Assembly: GCF_029543085.1 (NCBI RefSeq)
Contig: NZ_CP119967.1
Location: 5,296,501 to 5,360,500, forward strand
Length of the DNA stretch: 64,000 bases
From: Pseudomonas sp. A34-9
GTDB lineage: Bacteria; Pseudomonadota; Gammaproteobacteria; Pseudomonadales; Pseudomonadaceae
Direction: 5' to 3'
The notes under the pieces were generated by a model. The model was not told where the DNA came from and searched no databases. It was given only the letters and a program-made list of their open reading frames with translations. This document shows, piece by piece, positions 15,216 through 23,774 of this stretch; the stretch's first letter is position 1; each line of letters begins with the position of its first letter. A program made the translations under genes and the position numbers.

Positions 15216-16127
15216 ATGGAATCGGCGCGCGATAGAAAAACCATGGAAATTGTTGAAGCTGAGGACCTCTGGCTTCTGCCGGAGGTGGACACCTACGGCT
15301 ACATCTGTAGAGGTTGCAAACTTGACGTATTCCCCGCTTCCTATCAAAAAACTAATCTGCAGCGGCCTCATTTTCGAAGTGCACGCGGAAAGGACCATTT
15401 TGAAGGGTGTGATATCGAGGGGGAAAAGAAAACAGTATCCAAAGGAAGGACGGGCAGCGTCCGCAAAGAGTTAGAGACAAGTGCAGCATTATCTCCTGCA
15501 CGGTTAAAACTTCGAAACGAAAGGACGGTAGTCGACGTCGACCTCCCTCCCTCTGCAGCCCAGACGATCAGCGTCAGCAAAAGCCGCTCAGGGGATGTAG
15601 GCGAAGAAAGGCCGAAAGGACGACGCTCAGCCAACAGCATCCGCCCGATCTGCAGAGCGTTTATCGACTTTCCCTATGATCGGGATTTGTCGCTTGAAGT
15701 GCCTGGTATCGACGATACAACGTACCAATACGCGTTCAAAAAGCTACGTGGGGAGGGGATAGAAACCTTCACTCGAGCAAAGATTTTCTATGCAGAGCTT
15801 CACTGGAGCAAACCTGAAGAAGAGGGAGACTACCTTTACATCAACCTGTCTGCAGGTGAGTGGGTCAAAGATCCTCCCAAACTAGTCCGGCCTTACAGGA
15901 TTCGCGTCTGCCGAGAAGGTTGGTCGAAGGCAAAACGCACAGTTGTGCGTAATGAAATCGACGTGCTACGTGAAGAGGGTATTGAGGCGAAAAAGAAAAA
16001 TAGCAAAGAACGGCCATGGGTTTTCTTCATCGGCGAGCAGGACGAGAAAGACCCAGCAATCTTCAACGTGACCGATCACCGGTTGGTCTGTGGCCTGCTC
16101 GGGACGATTACTTATCCCAAGCGCTAG
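15216..16127 (+). CDS. Hypothetical protein with CoiA-like zinc motif near attR
   Basis: A 303-residue protein. The ATG at 15216 has AAGGAG five bases upstream; a GTG at 15210 lies within that site and is unlikely to be the start. The N-terminus has YGYICRGCKLDVFPASY followed by RPHFRS and HFEGCDI, a C-x2-C ... H ... H-x3-C arrangement like the zinc-binding start of CoiA-type nuclease-related proteins. A basic, serine-rich linker (about 75-145) leads to a C-terminal alpha/beta domain. I do not see nuclease catalytic residues. It is the last gene before attR and reads outward. Function unknown; a DNA- or RNA-related cargo role is possible. Confidence 0.65.
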   Translation: MESARDRKTMEIVEAEDLWLLPEVDTYGYICRGCKLDVFPASYQKTNLQRPHFRSARGKDHFEGCDIEGEKKTVSKGRTGSVRKELETSAALSPARLKLRNERTVVDVDLPPSAAQTISVSKSRSGDVGEERPKGRRSANSIRPICRAFIDFPYDRDLSLEVPGIDDTTYQYAFKKLRGEGIETFTRAKIFYAELHWSKPEEEGDYLYINLSAGEWVKDPPKLVRPYRIRVCREGWSKAKRTVVRNEIDVLREEGIEAKKKNSKERPWVFFIGEQDEKDPAIFNVTDHRLVCGLLGTITYPKR

Positions 16128-16245
16128 TAGTAGACTTACCGTCGCTTGATGACTCCCAAGGGAAGCCAGTAGGAAGCAGCGTGTATCCCTACTTGTATCC
16201 CTGACTGAGAAATCACTCTGCAAGCCATGGACTATATAGGTTGCG

Positions 16246-16265
16246 CGAGTCTCCCTCGGGCACCA
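16246..16265 (+). other. attR: 3' fragment of a tRNA gene
   Basis: CGAGTCTCCCTCGGGCACCA is a tRNA 3' end: the 3' half of a T-arm, a 7-base acceptor strand CTCGGGC, a discriminator A and encoded CCA. The bases before it do not form the rest of a tRNA, so it is only the 3' part, and a terminator follows at once. This is what remains at the far end after integration into a tRNA gene; the intact copy should lie left of the window next to the integrase. Leucine-type identity is suspected but not certain. Confidence 0.65.
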
Positions 16266-16274
16266 AAATTAAGA

Positions 16275-16303
16275 AAGGTCTTGCTTAGCAAGGCCTTTTT
16301 TTT
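16275..16303 (+). terminator. Terminator of the target tRNA transcript
   Basis: Stem AAGGTCTTGC / GCAAGGCCTT with loop TTA, then eight or more T. It starts ten bases after the tRNA CCA, so it was probably the native terminator of the tRNA gene in which the element inserted. Confidence 0.8.
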
Positions 16304-16399
16304 CGCCTGCCGGAAAGTGCCTGCTGATGCAGGAGCTGCGGCAGGCTGCGATCTTGTGATTCACCGCTTCTTGGTCAACCGAAATCCCAAGGATCCCCC

Positions 16400-16729
16400 A
16401 TGGAAACGTCACTGGAAACAGTCGCCCTTTTCTCCCTCAAGCTCGCTTACGAGGAAGAAGGCCTGAGCCCGATCCTGCGGGACGACATGGTCATGGGTGA
16501 TTACCAGAAAGACGTGTTCGAACTTCTGGTGCGGCGCGGGGATGTCGAGACCATTCAGTTCAAGATGAACGAATGCCTGGGGCTGGCGATGAATGCCTTG
16601 GGTGGTGTCGAGAAACCGCTGGGGCGCGAGTTGCTCAAGTTGTCCACCGAGTTCAGCAAGGCGCGCTCGCTGGAGCAGCTCGATCAGCCGCTCCTCGCGC
16701 TCAAGGGTTATTTGAAAGATATTTTGTGA
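16400..16729 (+). CDS. Conserved-type hypothetical protein
   Basis: A 109-residue, mostly helical acidic protein, with AAGGA six bases before the ATG. No signal peptide, membrane segment or known motif. GC-rich codon use like the core genome, so it marks the resumption of host DNA after attR. A REP-like sequence (GGAGCTGCGGCAGGCTGCGA) lies just upstream near 16331-16350. Not recognised. Confidence 0.7.
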   Translation: METSLETVALFSLKLAYEEEGLSPILRDDMVMGDYQKDVFELLVRRGDVETIQFKMNECLGLAMNALGGVEKPLGRELLKLSTEFSKARSLEQLDQPLLALKGYLKDIL

Positions 16730-16777
16730 TGGTGGTCCTGCCTATCGGCTGACGCCGTAGCTCAAACTCTTACAGCC

Positions 16778-17938
16778 TTAAAAAGGAGAGTTGGAGCACT
16801 CAAACCTTCTTACCGCAAGATTCAAGAACGGAAGCCATACTCCCATTATGACGTCATCATGAAACATATTGGAATGTTTCAGCAAATCACTCGTTCTCTC
16901 AATTAGCCGCGGGTGTTTTTGCGCAAACCCCCTTATAGCTGCCTGCCCCATTCGCTCATCTTTAATAAATGGCACTTTGAATTCCGGCATATACTTAACT
17001 GCGCCATCCTGCGGAGCCTTCGTATTAAGAACCATGCTGACCGATTCATTCGAAAAAACAGAACCCCAATCGTAATCGGAATGTAAAATTGATCCCGTCA
17101 GCACGATACCACCGAAGGATTCCTGTAAATCTTTAGCCTCTTGCAGATACCGGCCAACTATAAAAGAACCAAATGAATGCGCAACAATAGAAATAGACCC
17201 CTTATATGTCTTCCTGATCTCCGCCAACCACAAGCGAAAATTTTCTAACACTTCGTCCTGTGCCTTTTTTTTAGTTAGGATATCCGCTTCTTCATAACCA
17301 TAGACAAATGGAGCGACACACCAGCCTTGAGTAGAAGCAAGAAATGTAAATTTTGGTACCCAGTCGGCATTTGACCTGATCCCATGAATAGGAATAACGA
17401 GTTTTGAATAACTAAAATCCTGAATGACGTGCCGATGCGTATAAGAAAGCAAAGCTGCTTCCAGCATTGGGGAAGCAACATCATCGCGTTTATGTTCAAC
17501 CACCGCCGGGTCAAGCTTTATCTGGACAATACCCCGTCGGATACCTCGCCTGTCAGTCGCCAGCAACTGAATGTAGGCTTGAAGTAGCTCCGGCTCATCT
17601 TCTGCCAAAAACTGAATATCCAATACAACCTTATCTGCAAGTTTCAATCGTGGTATTGGGGGTATCCCATTCTTACCTTTAAACGTCACCAACACATCCA
17701 AGTCGGCCGGGTCCGGTTTTTTTGTGATAAATGACCCACCAATTATTAACGATGCCGCACCTGCATCGTACGCCCACTTATACAGTGATTGCAGCGCAGG
17801 CTTATATCCCAGTCTCGCCCCTCCTGATTTTGAAGCCTCATCCTCAGGCGCGCAAAAAACACCAATGAACTCTTCCAACCCCATTTGATGAGTTTGATCA
17901 GCCACATATCCAGCACTATTGAAATCAGGAATGCTCAT
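16778..17938 (-). CDS. Nucleotidyltransferase-serine hydrolase fusion
   Basis: A 386-residue protein joining two catalytic domains. Residues 1-150 form a small nucleotidyltransferase of the DUF6932-like type: it starts MSIPDFNSAGY, and GGSF at 67-70 with D79 and D81 (DLDVLV) and D107 (VVLDIQF) gives the full polymerase-beta metal triad. Residues 175-386 look like an alpha/beta hydrolase: IHGI at 184-187 for the oxyanion region, nucleophile S255 in VAHSFGSF, and Asp288 or 290 and His355 or 360 as triad candidates. ATG 17938 is chosen for GAGAGGGG upstream; ATG 17959 is possible. AT-rich between core-like genes, so probably acquired. A nucleotide-signalling or nucleotidyl-modifying enzyme with its own lipase-like effector is one reading. 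Confidence 0.75.
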   Translation of the reverse strand: MSIPDFNSAGYVADQTHQMGLEEFIGVFCAPEDEASKSGGARLGYKPALQSLYKWAYDAGAASLIIGGSFITKKPDPADLDVLVTFKGKNGIPPIPRLKLADKVVLDIQFLAEDEPELLQAYIQLLATDRRGIRRGIVQIKLDPAVVEHKRDDVASPMLEAALLSYTHRHVIQDFSYSKLVIPIHGIRSNADWVPKFTFLASTQGWCVAPFVYGYEEADILTKKKAQDEVLENFRLWLAEIRKTYKGSISIVAHSFGSFIVGRYLQEAKDLQESFGGIVLTGSILHSDYDWGSVFSNESVSMVLNTKAPQDGAVKYMPEFKVPFIKDERMGQAAIRGFAQKHPRLIERTSDLLKHSNMFHDDVIMGVWLPFLNLAVRRFECSNSPF

Positions 17939-17980
17939 GACATATCCCCTCTCGTCCATTTAGCCAAAATTGCATATCAA

Positions 17981-18349
17981 CTACAGCAGATGCTTCGAGA
18001 TGTACTTGGAAATCTCCACCATCGACGTCTTCCCGGTGAATTCGAACTTCACTTTCCCCAGTGAAGAAAAGTAAATCTCCAGCTCCGAATCCAGATCGAA
18101 GGTGCCCGAGGTTTCCACGGAGTAGGCGACGATGTTCTTGTACGGCAAGGACGTGAAATCCTTTTTGCTGCCGGTAATGCCCTGAACGTTGACCGCGATG
18201 ATGCGTTTGTTGGTAAACACCACGCCATCACGCATGGCCTTGTAAGAGTCGATCACTTCCTCGCCGTCCAGCAACAGCGCGCTTACGCGTTCGGCGTATT
18301 CATCGTTCTGCTTGAGTTTGAAGAAGCCTTTGTTGTTGAAGTCGATCAT
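17981..18349 (-). CDS. Bacterial PH-domain protein
   Basis: A 122-residue protein matching the bacterial pleckstrin-homology family: LLLDGEEVIDSYKAMRDGVV, then FTNKRIIAVNVQG and LPYKNIVAYSVETSGTFD, ending in a helix (MVEISKYIS). This is the usual single PH domain of small cytoplasmic proteins whose role is unknown in most bacteria. GAGGA lies seven bases before the ATG. GC-rich like the core genome, and 42 bases upstream of the nucleotidyltransferase fusion on the same strand, so a shared transcript is possible but unproven. Confidence 0.85.
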   Translation of the reverse strand: MIDFNNKGFFKLKQNDEYAERVSALLLDGEEVIDSYKAMRDGVVFTNKRIIAVNVQGITGSKKDFTSLPYKNIVAYSVETSGTFDLDSELEIYFSSLGKVKFEFTGKTSMVEISKYISKHLL

Positions 18350-18394
18350 CTGTCCATCCTCATATTCAAGAAAACATCCCGGTATTTCTTTGGT

Positions 18395-19141
18395 TCAACG
18401 ACGGGCTTTCAACACGCGGATATCCGTCGGAAACCCATCCGCGCCAACAAGCGTTTTCCAGCCCAGATACTGAAACTCGCCCTTCTCATCAATGTAATCA
18501 CCCTTCTCCACTGAACGGCCGCCAACCACCGCCACGCGTTTTTCTTCGCCACAACCGCCGTCAGAAGGCCGAACCGTATAGATCACATACGGTTTCACAT
18601 ATTGCGTGGCGCGGAAGTATTGGCCGCAGATTTCGTCGACGGTGATCAGCATGGTTTTCAGGCGTGCTTCGCCGTCGGTGTCTTCGTGCAGTTTGAGGAA
18701 GGAGATGTCGCCGACGTCGCTGTAGCCGAGGGCACGGGCGCGTTGGTATTCGGGGGAGTTCTGGTGGGCGATACGGCCTTCCTCCGCAGCACCTTGCATT
18801 TTCGCGGCGAACTCGGCTTTGCCTTGGGCGATCATCGTATCGGCCTGGGCCGCTACGTTTTCGCATTGTGCAAATTCCTGGGAGCCGAGGTGATCCGGCG
18901 TCAGGTTCGAGCGGTGTTCGTTCATGGTCCGCAGGTTGCTTTCCAGGGCAAACATCACGTCATAGGCCGTGGTGCGGCCGCTTTGCACGTCGGCCATTTT
19001 TTCCTGCACGCGCAGGCAGTTGCCGGCGTAGTACTTCCAGCTGTTTTCCGGGTGTTCTTGCCAGGCGTCGACTGCCGGGGTCATTGCAAAGGCGAACGTG
19101 ATCGCGCAGAGCAGGCGCAGAGAGTGGGTACTGACGAGCAT
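18395..19141 (-). CDS. Secreted hypothetical protein
   Basis: A 248-residue protein with a Sec signal peptide (LLCAITFAFAMTPAVDA, cleavage before WQEH). The mature part is helical then beta-rich, with single cysteines in GNCLRV, AQCENV, DEICGQY and GGCGEEK that could form two disulfides in the periplasm. No known domain recognised. Its 5' end overlaps only spurious frames on the other strand. Likely periplasmic. Confidence 0.75.
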   Translation of the reverse strand: MLVSTHSLRLLCAITFAFAMTPAVDAWQEHPENSWKYYAGNCLRVQEKMADVQSGRTTAYDVMFALESNLRTMNEHRSNLTPDHLGSQEFAQCENVAAQADTMIAQGKAEFAAKMQGAAEEGRIAHQNSPEYQRARALGYSDVGDISFLKLHEDTDGEARLKTMLITVDEICGQYFRATQYVKPYVIYTVRPSDGGCGEEKRVAVVGGRSVEKGDYIDEKGEFQYLGWKTLVGADGFPTDIRVLKARR

Positions 19142-19265
19142 AGGTAATCCGTTACGGAGATGGGCAGTGGCGCGACGCTACTATTTTGCTATCTTGCCGT
19201 CCACTGCCAGTCACGAGGTCGCCAGCGCCTCGATGGAGTCAATTTTCAGAGGGAGAAACACCTTG

Positions 19266-19625
19266 ATGGCCTTGTTGTACTTTTTCGTCTGGGCAGCCGT
19301 TTGGGCTTGGGTCGTGCAGAGCCGTGGTGGCTGGAACCTGATCCTTGCCAACCTGGCGGGTGCCGCCAGCGGCTTTATCGTCGCAATGATTTTTTCGGTG
19401 ATCTGTTCAGGTCTTTTCCCGGCGCACGTGCCTCCTTCACCCGAGAACCTGGCCAGTAGCGTGTTGCAAGTGATCACCACGTTCGGCGTGTTGGCGGGCG
19501 TCTGGATGTGGCTGGTCAGGCGTCCGCAGCCAGAGCATCCGTTGGCCCGCCAACTTTTCGCGGGCATCTGTGGCTTGGCTGCAGGTGTGACGACACTGGT
19601 GTTTTTCGCGCTCAATTTTCACTGA
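19266..19625 (+). CDS. Small membrane protein, paralogue of next gene
   Basis: A 119-residue protein with three or four membrane segments (MALLYFFVWAAVWAWVV, FIVAMIFSVICSG, VLQVITTFGVLAGVWMWLV, ICGLAAGVTTLVFFAL). ATG 19266 follows GGGAG; ATG 19233 (MESIFRG) is an alternative, and the longer frame from 19098 is unlikely. The first 55 residues resemble those of the gene at 19742 (WAWVVQSRGGWNLILANLAG against WRWVVKNRGSWNIFYGNIVG), so the two arose by duplication. Function unknown. Confidence 0.7.
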   Translation: MALLYFFVWAAVWAWVVQSRGGWNLILANLAGAASGFIVAMIFSVICSGLFPAHVPPSPENLASSVLQVITTFGVLAGVWMWLVRRPQPEHPLARQLFAGICGLAAGVTTLVFFALNFH

Positions 19626-19741
19626 GTGCCGCTATCGTGACTGGCATTAGCCGTCTGTTTTGTTATCGTGCCGCCCATCGTCAGCGTTCACTGTGGGCGT
19701 GCGTTGATTTCAGGGTTTTGAAGGTTTAAGGAAAGGATCAA

Positions 19742-20479
19742 ATGGAGTTTCTGCGTTTTCTGGCGTTTGTCGCGGCCTGGGGTTTCATGTGGCGCTGGGT
19801 GGTGAAGAACCGCGGTAGCTGGAATATTTTCTACGGCAACATCGTTGGCGCAGCGGGCGGTTTCATTGTGGCGATGGTGGTGCTGTCGATCACGTTGTCG
19901 CTGTTTCCGTCGTCGCATGACTACCAACCGGCGCAGGCCGAAAACACTCAAGTCACCGAGCCGACCTCTCTATTGCCTGAAGCCGAGGCAGTAACACCCG
20001 CCGCCGCGCTAAAGGATGCGCCCGCCTTTGCTGCCATCGAACCGGACGACAAGCCGTCTCCCGCCGACTCCGCGTTGTTGCCGAATTACGCCAGCCGGGC
20101 GCCGAAATCCATCGGATTACAGACCGTGCTGGATCAAAGCGACTATCAAGGGCGCATGGCCCTGGCAGCGCTGAACAAGAAATTGCGCGACGACGCACAG
20201 GCCGACAAGTCGATGATCGCGTATGTCATGTGCAGCCCGTTTGTGACCAGCACGTTGCGCTTTCCCGCTTCGGCGCGTTTCGCTGACAGCAAAGCGCTGG
20301 TCAGCCACCGCTTCAAGGATCAGGTCTACACCTTCAACAACACCGTCACCGCGCGCAACATGAACGGCGACGATGTCACCTACCGTTTTGATTGCTCCGT
20401 GCAAGAACAGCCGCGAGTTGACGCGCTACCTGCGCAGTGGCGTTTGTTGGCGCTGAATCTGCAAAAAGCCGACTCTTAA
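19742..20479 (+). CDS. Membrane-anchored protein with periplasmic or cytoplasmic tail
   Basis: A 245-residue protein. Residues 1-58 hold two membrane segments (RFLAFVAAWGFMWRWVV and FIVAMVVLSITLSLF) homologous to the preceding gene. A low-complexity Pro/Glu/Ala linker (about 65-125) leads to a C-terminal domain ending in AQWRLLALNLQKADS, with cysteines in MCSPF and FDCSV. AAGGA precedes the ATG. The duplicated anchor with a different C-terminus suggests domain acquisition after duplication. Function unknown. Confidence 0.75.
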   Translation: MEFLRFLAFVAAWGFMWRWVVKNRGSWNIFYGNIVGAAGGFIVAMVVLSITLSLFPSSHDYQPAQAENTQVTEPTSLLPEAEAVTPAAALKDAPAFAAIEPDDKPSPADSALLPNYASRAPKSIGLQTVLDQSDYQGRMALAALNKKLRDDAQADKSMIAYVMCSPFVTSTLRFPASARFADSKALVSHRFKDQVYTFNNTVTARNMNGDDVTYRFDCSVQEQPRVDALPAQWRLLALNLQKADS

Positions 20480-20551
20480 GGCTGATTTAAGGGTTCAAGG
20501 CGCCGGCTGCGCTATCATCGCCGGCCTGTGCGCCTTGAGCTTTGCCCTTCG

Positions 20552-22471
20552 ATGTCTCCGACACCCGCTGACCTGATCCCCCTGCCTCCTGTCCTGGCCG
20601 GCCCGCTGCTGCGACGGCTGGAGCCAATGCGCGTGGTTATGTGGCTGGTCGGCACGCGGCCACTGTCGCTGACATTGCGCCTGCAAGACGTAGGAGACAT
20701 TCCTCTCGATGCCGGGAAATGCACGGTCATTCCCGTAGGCCGCCACGCCTTTGTGCATCTCATCGATGTTGCCCTCGATAACGCCCTGCCCTGCGATACG
20801 CGTATCGACTACGACCTGCTGATCGACGATGCAGAGGGCATCGCCGACTGGGCGGCGCATCTGCTGTACGGCGATGCGACCAGCGCGAACTTCGTCCTGC
20901 GCTCGCGGATTGATCAACTGCTGCACGGCTCCTGCCGCAAACCGCATCACCCGGCGGCGGATGGCTTGCTGTGCGTCGACCAATTGCTGGCGACGGAAAC
21001 CGATGCGCATCAACGCCCGGCGCTGTTAATGATGAGCGGCGATCAGGTCTACGCCGACGATGTCGCCGGCCCGATGCTGCGGGCGATTCATGCCTTGATC
21101 AAACGACTCGGCCTGTTCGACGAACACCTCGAAGGCGCCGTGGTCAGCGACAGCGCCAAACTTTACGAACACCCGGCCAGTTACTACCACCGTGCGGACT
21201 TGTTACCCGCGCTGGAGAGCAACGAGACATTGCGCGAGCGATTTTTCGGCGGCGCGCGTAAGCCGATTTTCACCAGCAGCAGCGCCGACAATCATCTGGT
21301 GACGTTTGCCGAAGTCATGGCGATGTATCTGCTGGTGTGGTCGCCGATCGCCTGGTCGCTGATCAATCCGCAAGCACCCGAGTTAACGCCCGAACGCCTC
21401 AAACGCTATGCCCTCGAACAGACTCGCATCGATGCTTTCAAGGCTGGATTGGGCAAGGTCGCCCGCGCGCTGGCGCATCTGCCGAGCCTGATGATTTTCG
21501 ACGATCACGACATCACCGACGACTGGAATCTGTCCGCGCAGTGGGAGGAAACGGCCTACGGCCATCCATTCTCCAAACGCATCATCGGCAATGCGCTGAT
21601 CGCCTATATGTTGTGTCAGGGCTGGGGCAATAATCCAGATGCATTCAAGGATGTGCTGGCGAAAACTGCGCAATTGAGCGCCAGTGGCAATGACCAGTAT
21701 CTCGACAGCCCGGTGCAGGACGACCTGATCGATGACTTGCTGCGCTTTCAACATTGGCATTTTGTACTGCCGACCAGCCCGGCGCTGGTGGTCATCGACA
21801 CCCGTACCCGCCGCTGGCGCAGTGAAATGGCGCTCAAGCAGCCCTCAGGCCTGCTCGATTGGGAGGCGCTGAGCGAACTGCAACAGGAGTTGCTCGATCA
21901 CCCGTCAGCGATCATCGTTTCCCCGGCACCGATCTTCGGTGTGAAGCTGATTGAAACCGTGCAGAAAGTCTTCAGTTGGTGCGGTTATCCGCTGCTGGTC
22001 GATGCGGAAAACTGGATGGCCCATCGCGGTGCCGCGCAGGTGATTCTGAACATTTTCCGCCACTCACGCACACCCGGTAACTACGTAGTGCTGTCCGGCG
22101 ACGTGCATTATTCCTTCGTCTACGAAGTGCTGATCCGACACCGCAAGGCCGGGCCGCGGATCTGGCAGATCACCAGCAGCGGGATCAAGAACGAGTTTCC
22201 AAAAACCCTGCTGGAGTGGTTCGACCGCCTCAACCGCTGGCTTTACTCACCGCGCTCACCGCTGAACTGGTTTACCAAACGCCGCCGCATGCGCATCGTG
22301 CCGTATACACCTGAGCATGCTGAGGCTGGCGAACGGTTGTGGAATTCGGCGGGGATCGGTCAGGTGTTTTTCAATGAGCAGGGGCAGCCGCGAGAGATCA
22401 TTCAGCACAATTCGAATGGCAAGGCGAAGACACGGATGCTGGCGCCGGATCTGGCGGATTATCCGGACTAG
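20552..22471 (+). CDS. PhoD-like metallophosphatase family protein
   Basis: A 639-residue protein of the PhoD-like alkaline phosphatase superfamily. Metal-site motifs are MMSGDQVYADDVAGPM (Asp at about 165), LPSLMIFDDHDITDDWN, and YVVLSGDVHYSFVYEV, in the usual order. No signal peptide is present, so unlike classical PhoD it is probably cytoplasmic, and the substrate is unknown. ATG 20552 is preferred over GTG 20528. GC-rich, core-like. The frame ends 29 bases before the convergent aminotransferase gene. Confidence 0.85.
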   Translation: MSPTPADLIPLPPVLAGPLLRRLEPMRVVMWLVGTRPLSLTLRLQDVGDIPLDAGKCTVIPVGRHAFVHLIDVALDNALPCDTRIDYDLLIDDAEGIADWAAHLLYGDATSANFVLRSRIDQLLHGSCRKPHHPAADGLLCVDQLLATETDAHQRPALLMMSGDQVYADDVAGPMLRAIHALIKRLGLFDEHLEGAVVSDSAKLYEHPASYYHRADLLPALESNETLRERFFGGARKPIFTSSSADNHLVTFAEVMAMYLLVWSPIAWSLINPQAPELTPERLKRYALEQTRIDAFKAGLGKVARALAHLPSLMIFDDHDITDDWNLSAQWEETAYGHPFSKRIIGNALIAYMLCQGWGNNPDAFKDVLAKTAQLSASGNDQYLDSPVQDDLIDDLLRFQHWHFVLPTSPALVVIDTRTRRWRSEMALKQPSGLLDWEALSELQQELLDHPSAIIVSPAPIFGVKLIETVQKVFSWCGYPLLVDAENWMAHRGAAQVILNIFRHSRTPGNYVVLSGDVHYSFVYEVLIRHRKAGPRIWQITSSGIKNEFPKTLLEWFDRLNRWLYSPRSPLNWFTKRRRMRIVPYTPEHAEAGERLWNSAGIGQVFFNEQGQPREIIQHNSNGKAKTRMLAPDLADYPD

Positions 22472-22499
22472 AGGCTCCCACAGAGTTATCGGATATCCA

Positions 22500-23672
22500 T
22501 TAATTCGCGGAAACAATCCGTCCAATTCCTCTGACAATCATCTCCACCTCACGCTCATCAATCGTCAACGGTGGCAGCAGCCGTATCGTTTTGCCCCGCG
22601 TGACGTTGATCAACAGCCCATGATCCCGCGCCGCGATCAGGGTGAGATCACGCACCAGTTGTTTCAGCTCGATACCGATCATCAAGCCCTGACCACGAAT
22701 CGCCAGCACATTGGGATTGTCCGCCAGCTCTGCACGCAAGCGAGTCAGCAGACGCTCACCCTGAACCCGGGCGTTTTCCAGCAGGCCTTGTTCTTCGATG
22801 ATGTCCAGCACCGTGCAACCGACCCGACACGCCAGCGGATTGCCGCCGAAGGTGCTGCCGTGGCTGCCGGGCGTGAACAGATCCGCCGCCCTGCCCCGGG
22901 CCAGACACGCGCCGATCGGCACGCCGTTGCCCAGCCCTTTTGCCAGGGTCATGACATCCGGGACAATGCCTTCATGTTGAAACGCGAACCAGCGCCCGGT
23001 GCGGCCGATGCCGGTCTGGATTTCATCGAGCATCAATAACCATGCATGGCGATTGCACAGTTCGCGCAGGGCTTTCAGGTAACCGGGCGGCGCAAGCTGC
23101 ACACCGCTTTCGCCCTGGATTGGCTCAACCAGAATCGCCACGATGCGCTCGCCGTGCTTTTGCTGCACCTGCTCCAGCGCAGCGATATCACCGAACGGCA
23201 CTTTGAGAAAATCCCCCGGCAATTCGTTGAAACCCAGGCGCACTGCCGGGCCATCGCTGGCCGACAGCGTGCCAAGTGTGCGGCCATGGAACGCGTTGGC
23301 CATGACCACCACCAGCGGCTGTTCGATGCCTTTGCGCCAGCCATACAAACGCGCGAGTTTCAGCGCCGTTTCATTGGCCTCGGCGCCAGAGTTATTGAAG
23401 AACGCGCGTTCCATCCCCGACAGCTCGGTCAGCCGCTTGGCCAATTGTTGCTGCCAGTCAATGCTGTACAGATTCGACGTGTGCAGCAGCAATCCGGCCT
23501 GCTCGCTGATCGCCGAAACGATGCGCGGGTGCGAGTGACCGACATTGGTCACCGCCACACCGGCAACCGCATCCAGATACTCGCGACCGGCCTGATCCCA
23601 CAGGCGAGTGCCGAGGCCTTTGGTAAAACTCAAGGCCAGCGGTTGGTAGGTGTTCATCAGGGCGGCGGTCAT
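22500..23672 (-). CDS. Class III aminotransferase (acetylornithine-type)
   Basis: A 390-residue PLP-dependent enzyme of the ArgD/AstC group, which transfers the amino group of N-acetylornithine, succinylornithine or a related omega-amine to 2-oxoglutarate. Motifs: [17 protein letters not shown] (phosphate cup), [13 protein letters not shown] with the ring-contacting Asp, and the PLP lysine in [11 protein letters not shown]. Length matches ArgD at about 390-400. The window does not contain arg or ast operon genes, so it is a stand-alone paralogue and the substrate is uncertain. Divergent from the LysR gene, which is its likely regulator. Start could also be at the second Met. Confidence 0.88.
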   Translation of the reverse strand: MTAALMNTYQPLALSFTKGLGTRLWDQAGREYLDAVAGVAVTNVGHSHPRIVSAISEQAGLLLHTSNLYSIDWQQQLAKRLTELSGMERAFFNNSGAEANETALKLARLYGWRKGIEQPLVVVMANAFHGRTLGTLSASDGPAVRLGFNELPGDFLKVPFGDIAALEQVQQKHGERIVAILVEPIQGESGVQLAPPGYLKALRELCNRHAWLLMLDEIQTGIGRTGRWFAFQHEGIVPDVMTLAKGLGNGVPIGACLARGRAADLFTPGSHGSTFGGNPLACRVGCTVLDIIEEQGLLENARVQGERLLTRLRAELADNPNVLAIRGQGLMIGIELKQLVRDLTLIAARDHGLLINVTRGKTIRLLPPLTIDEREVEMIVRGIGRIVSAN

Positions 23673-23774
23673 GACTTCAAACTCCAGCGAAGGTCGGTGT
23701 GCTGGCAGTATGGTTAGCCAGCGAAACTGGATAAACTCGGAAAAACTTCATTCATTTAAAAGCAGAGCTTGATA

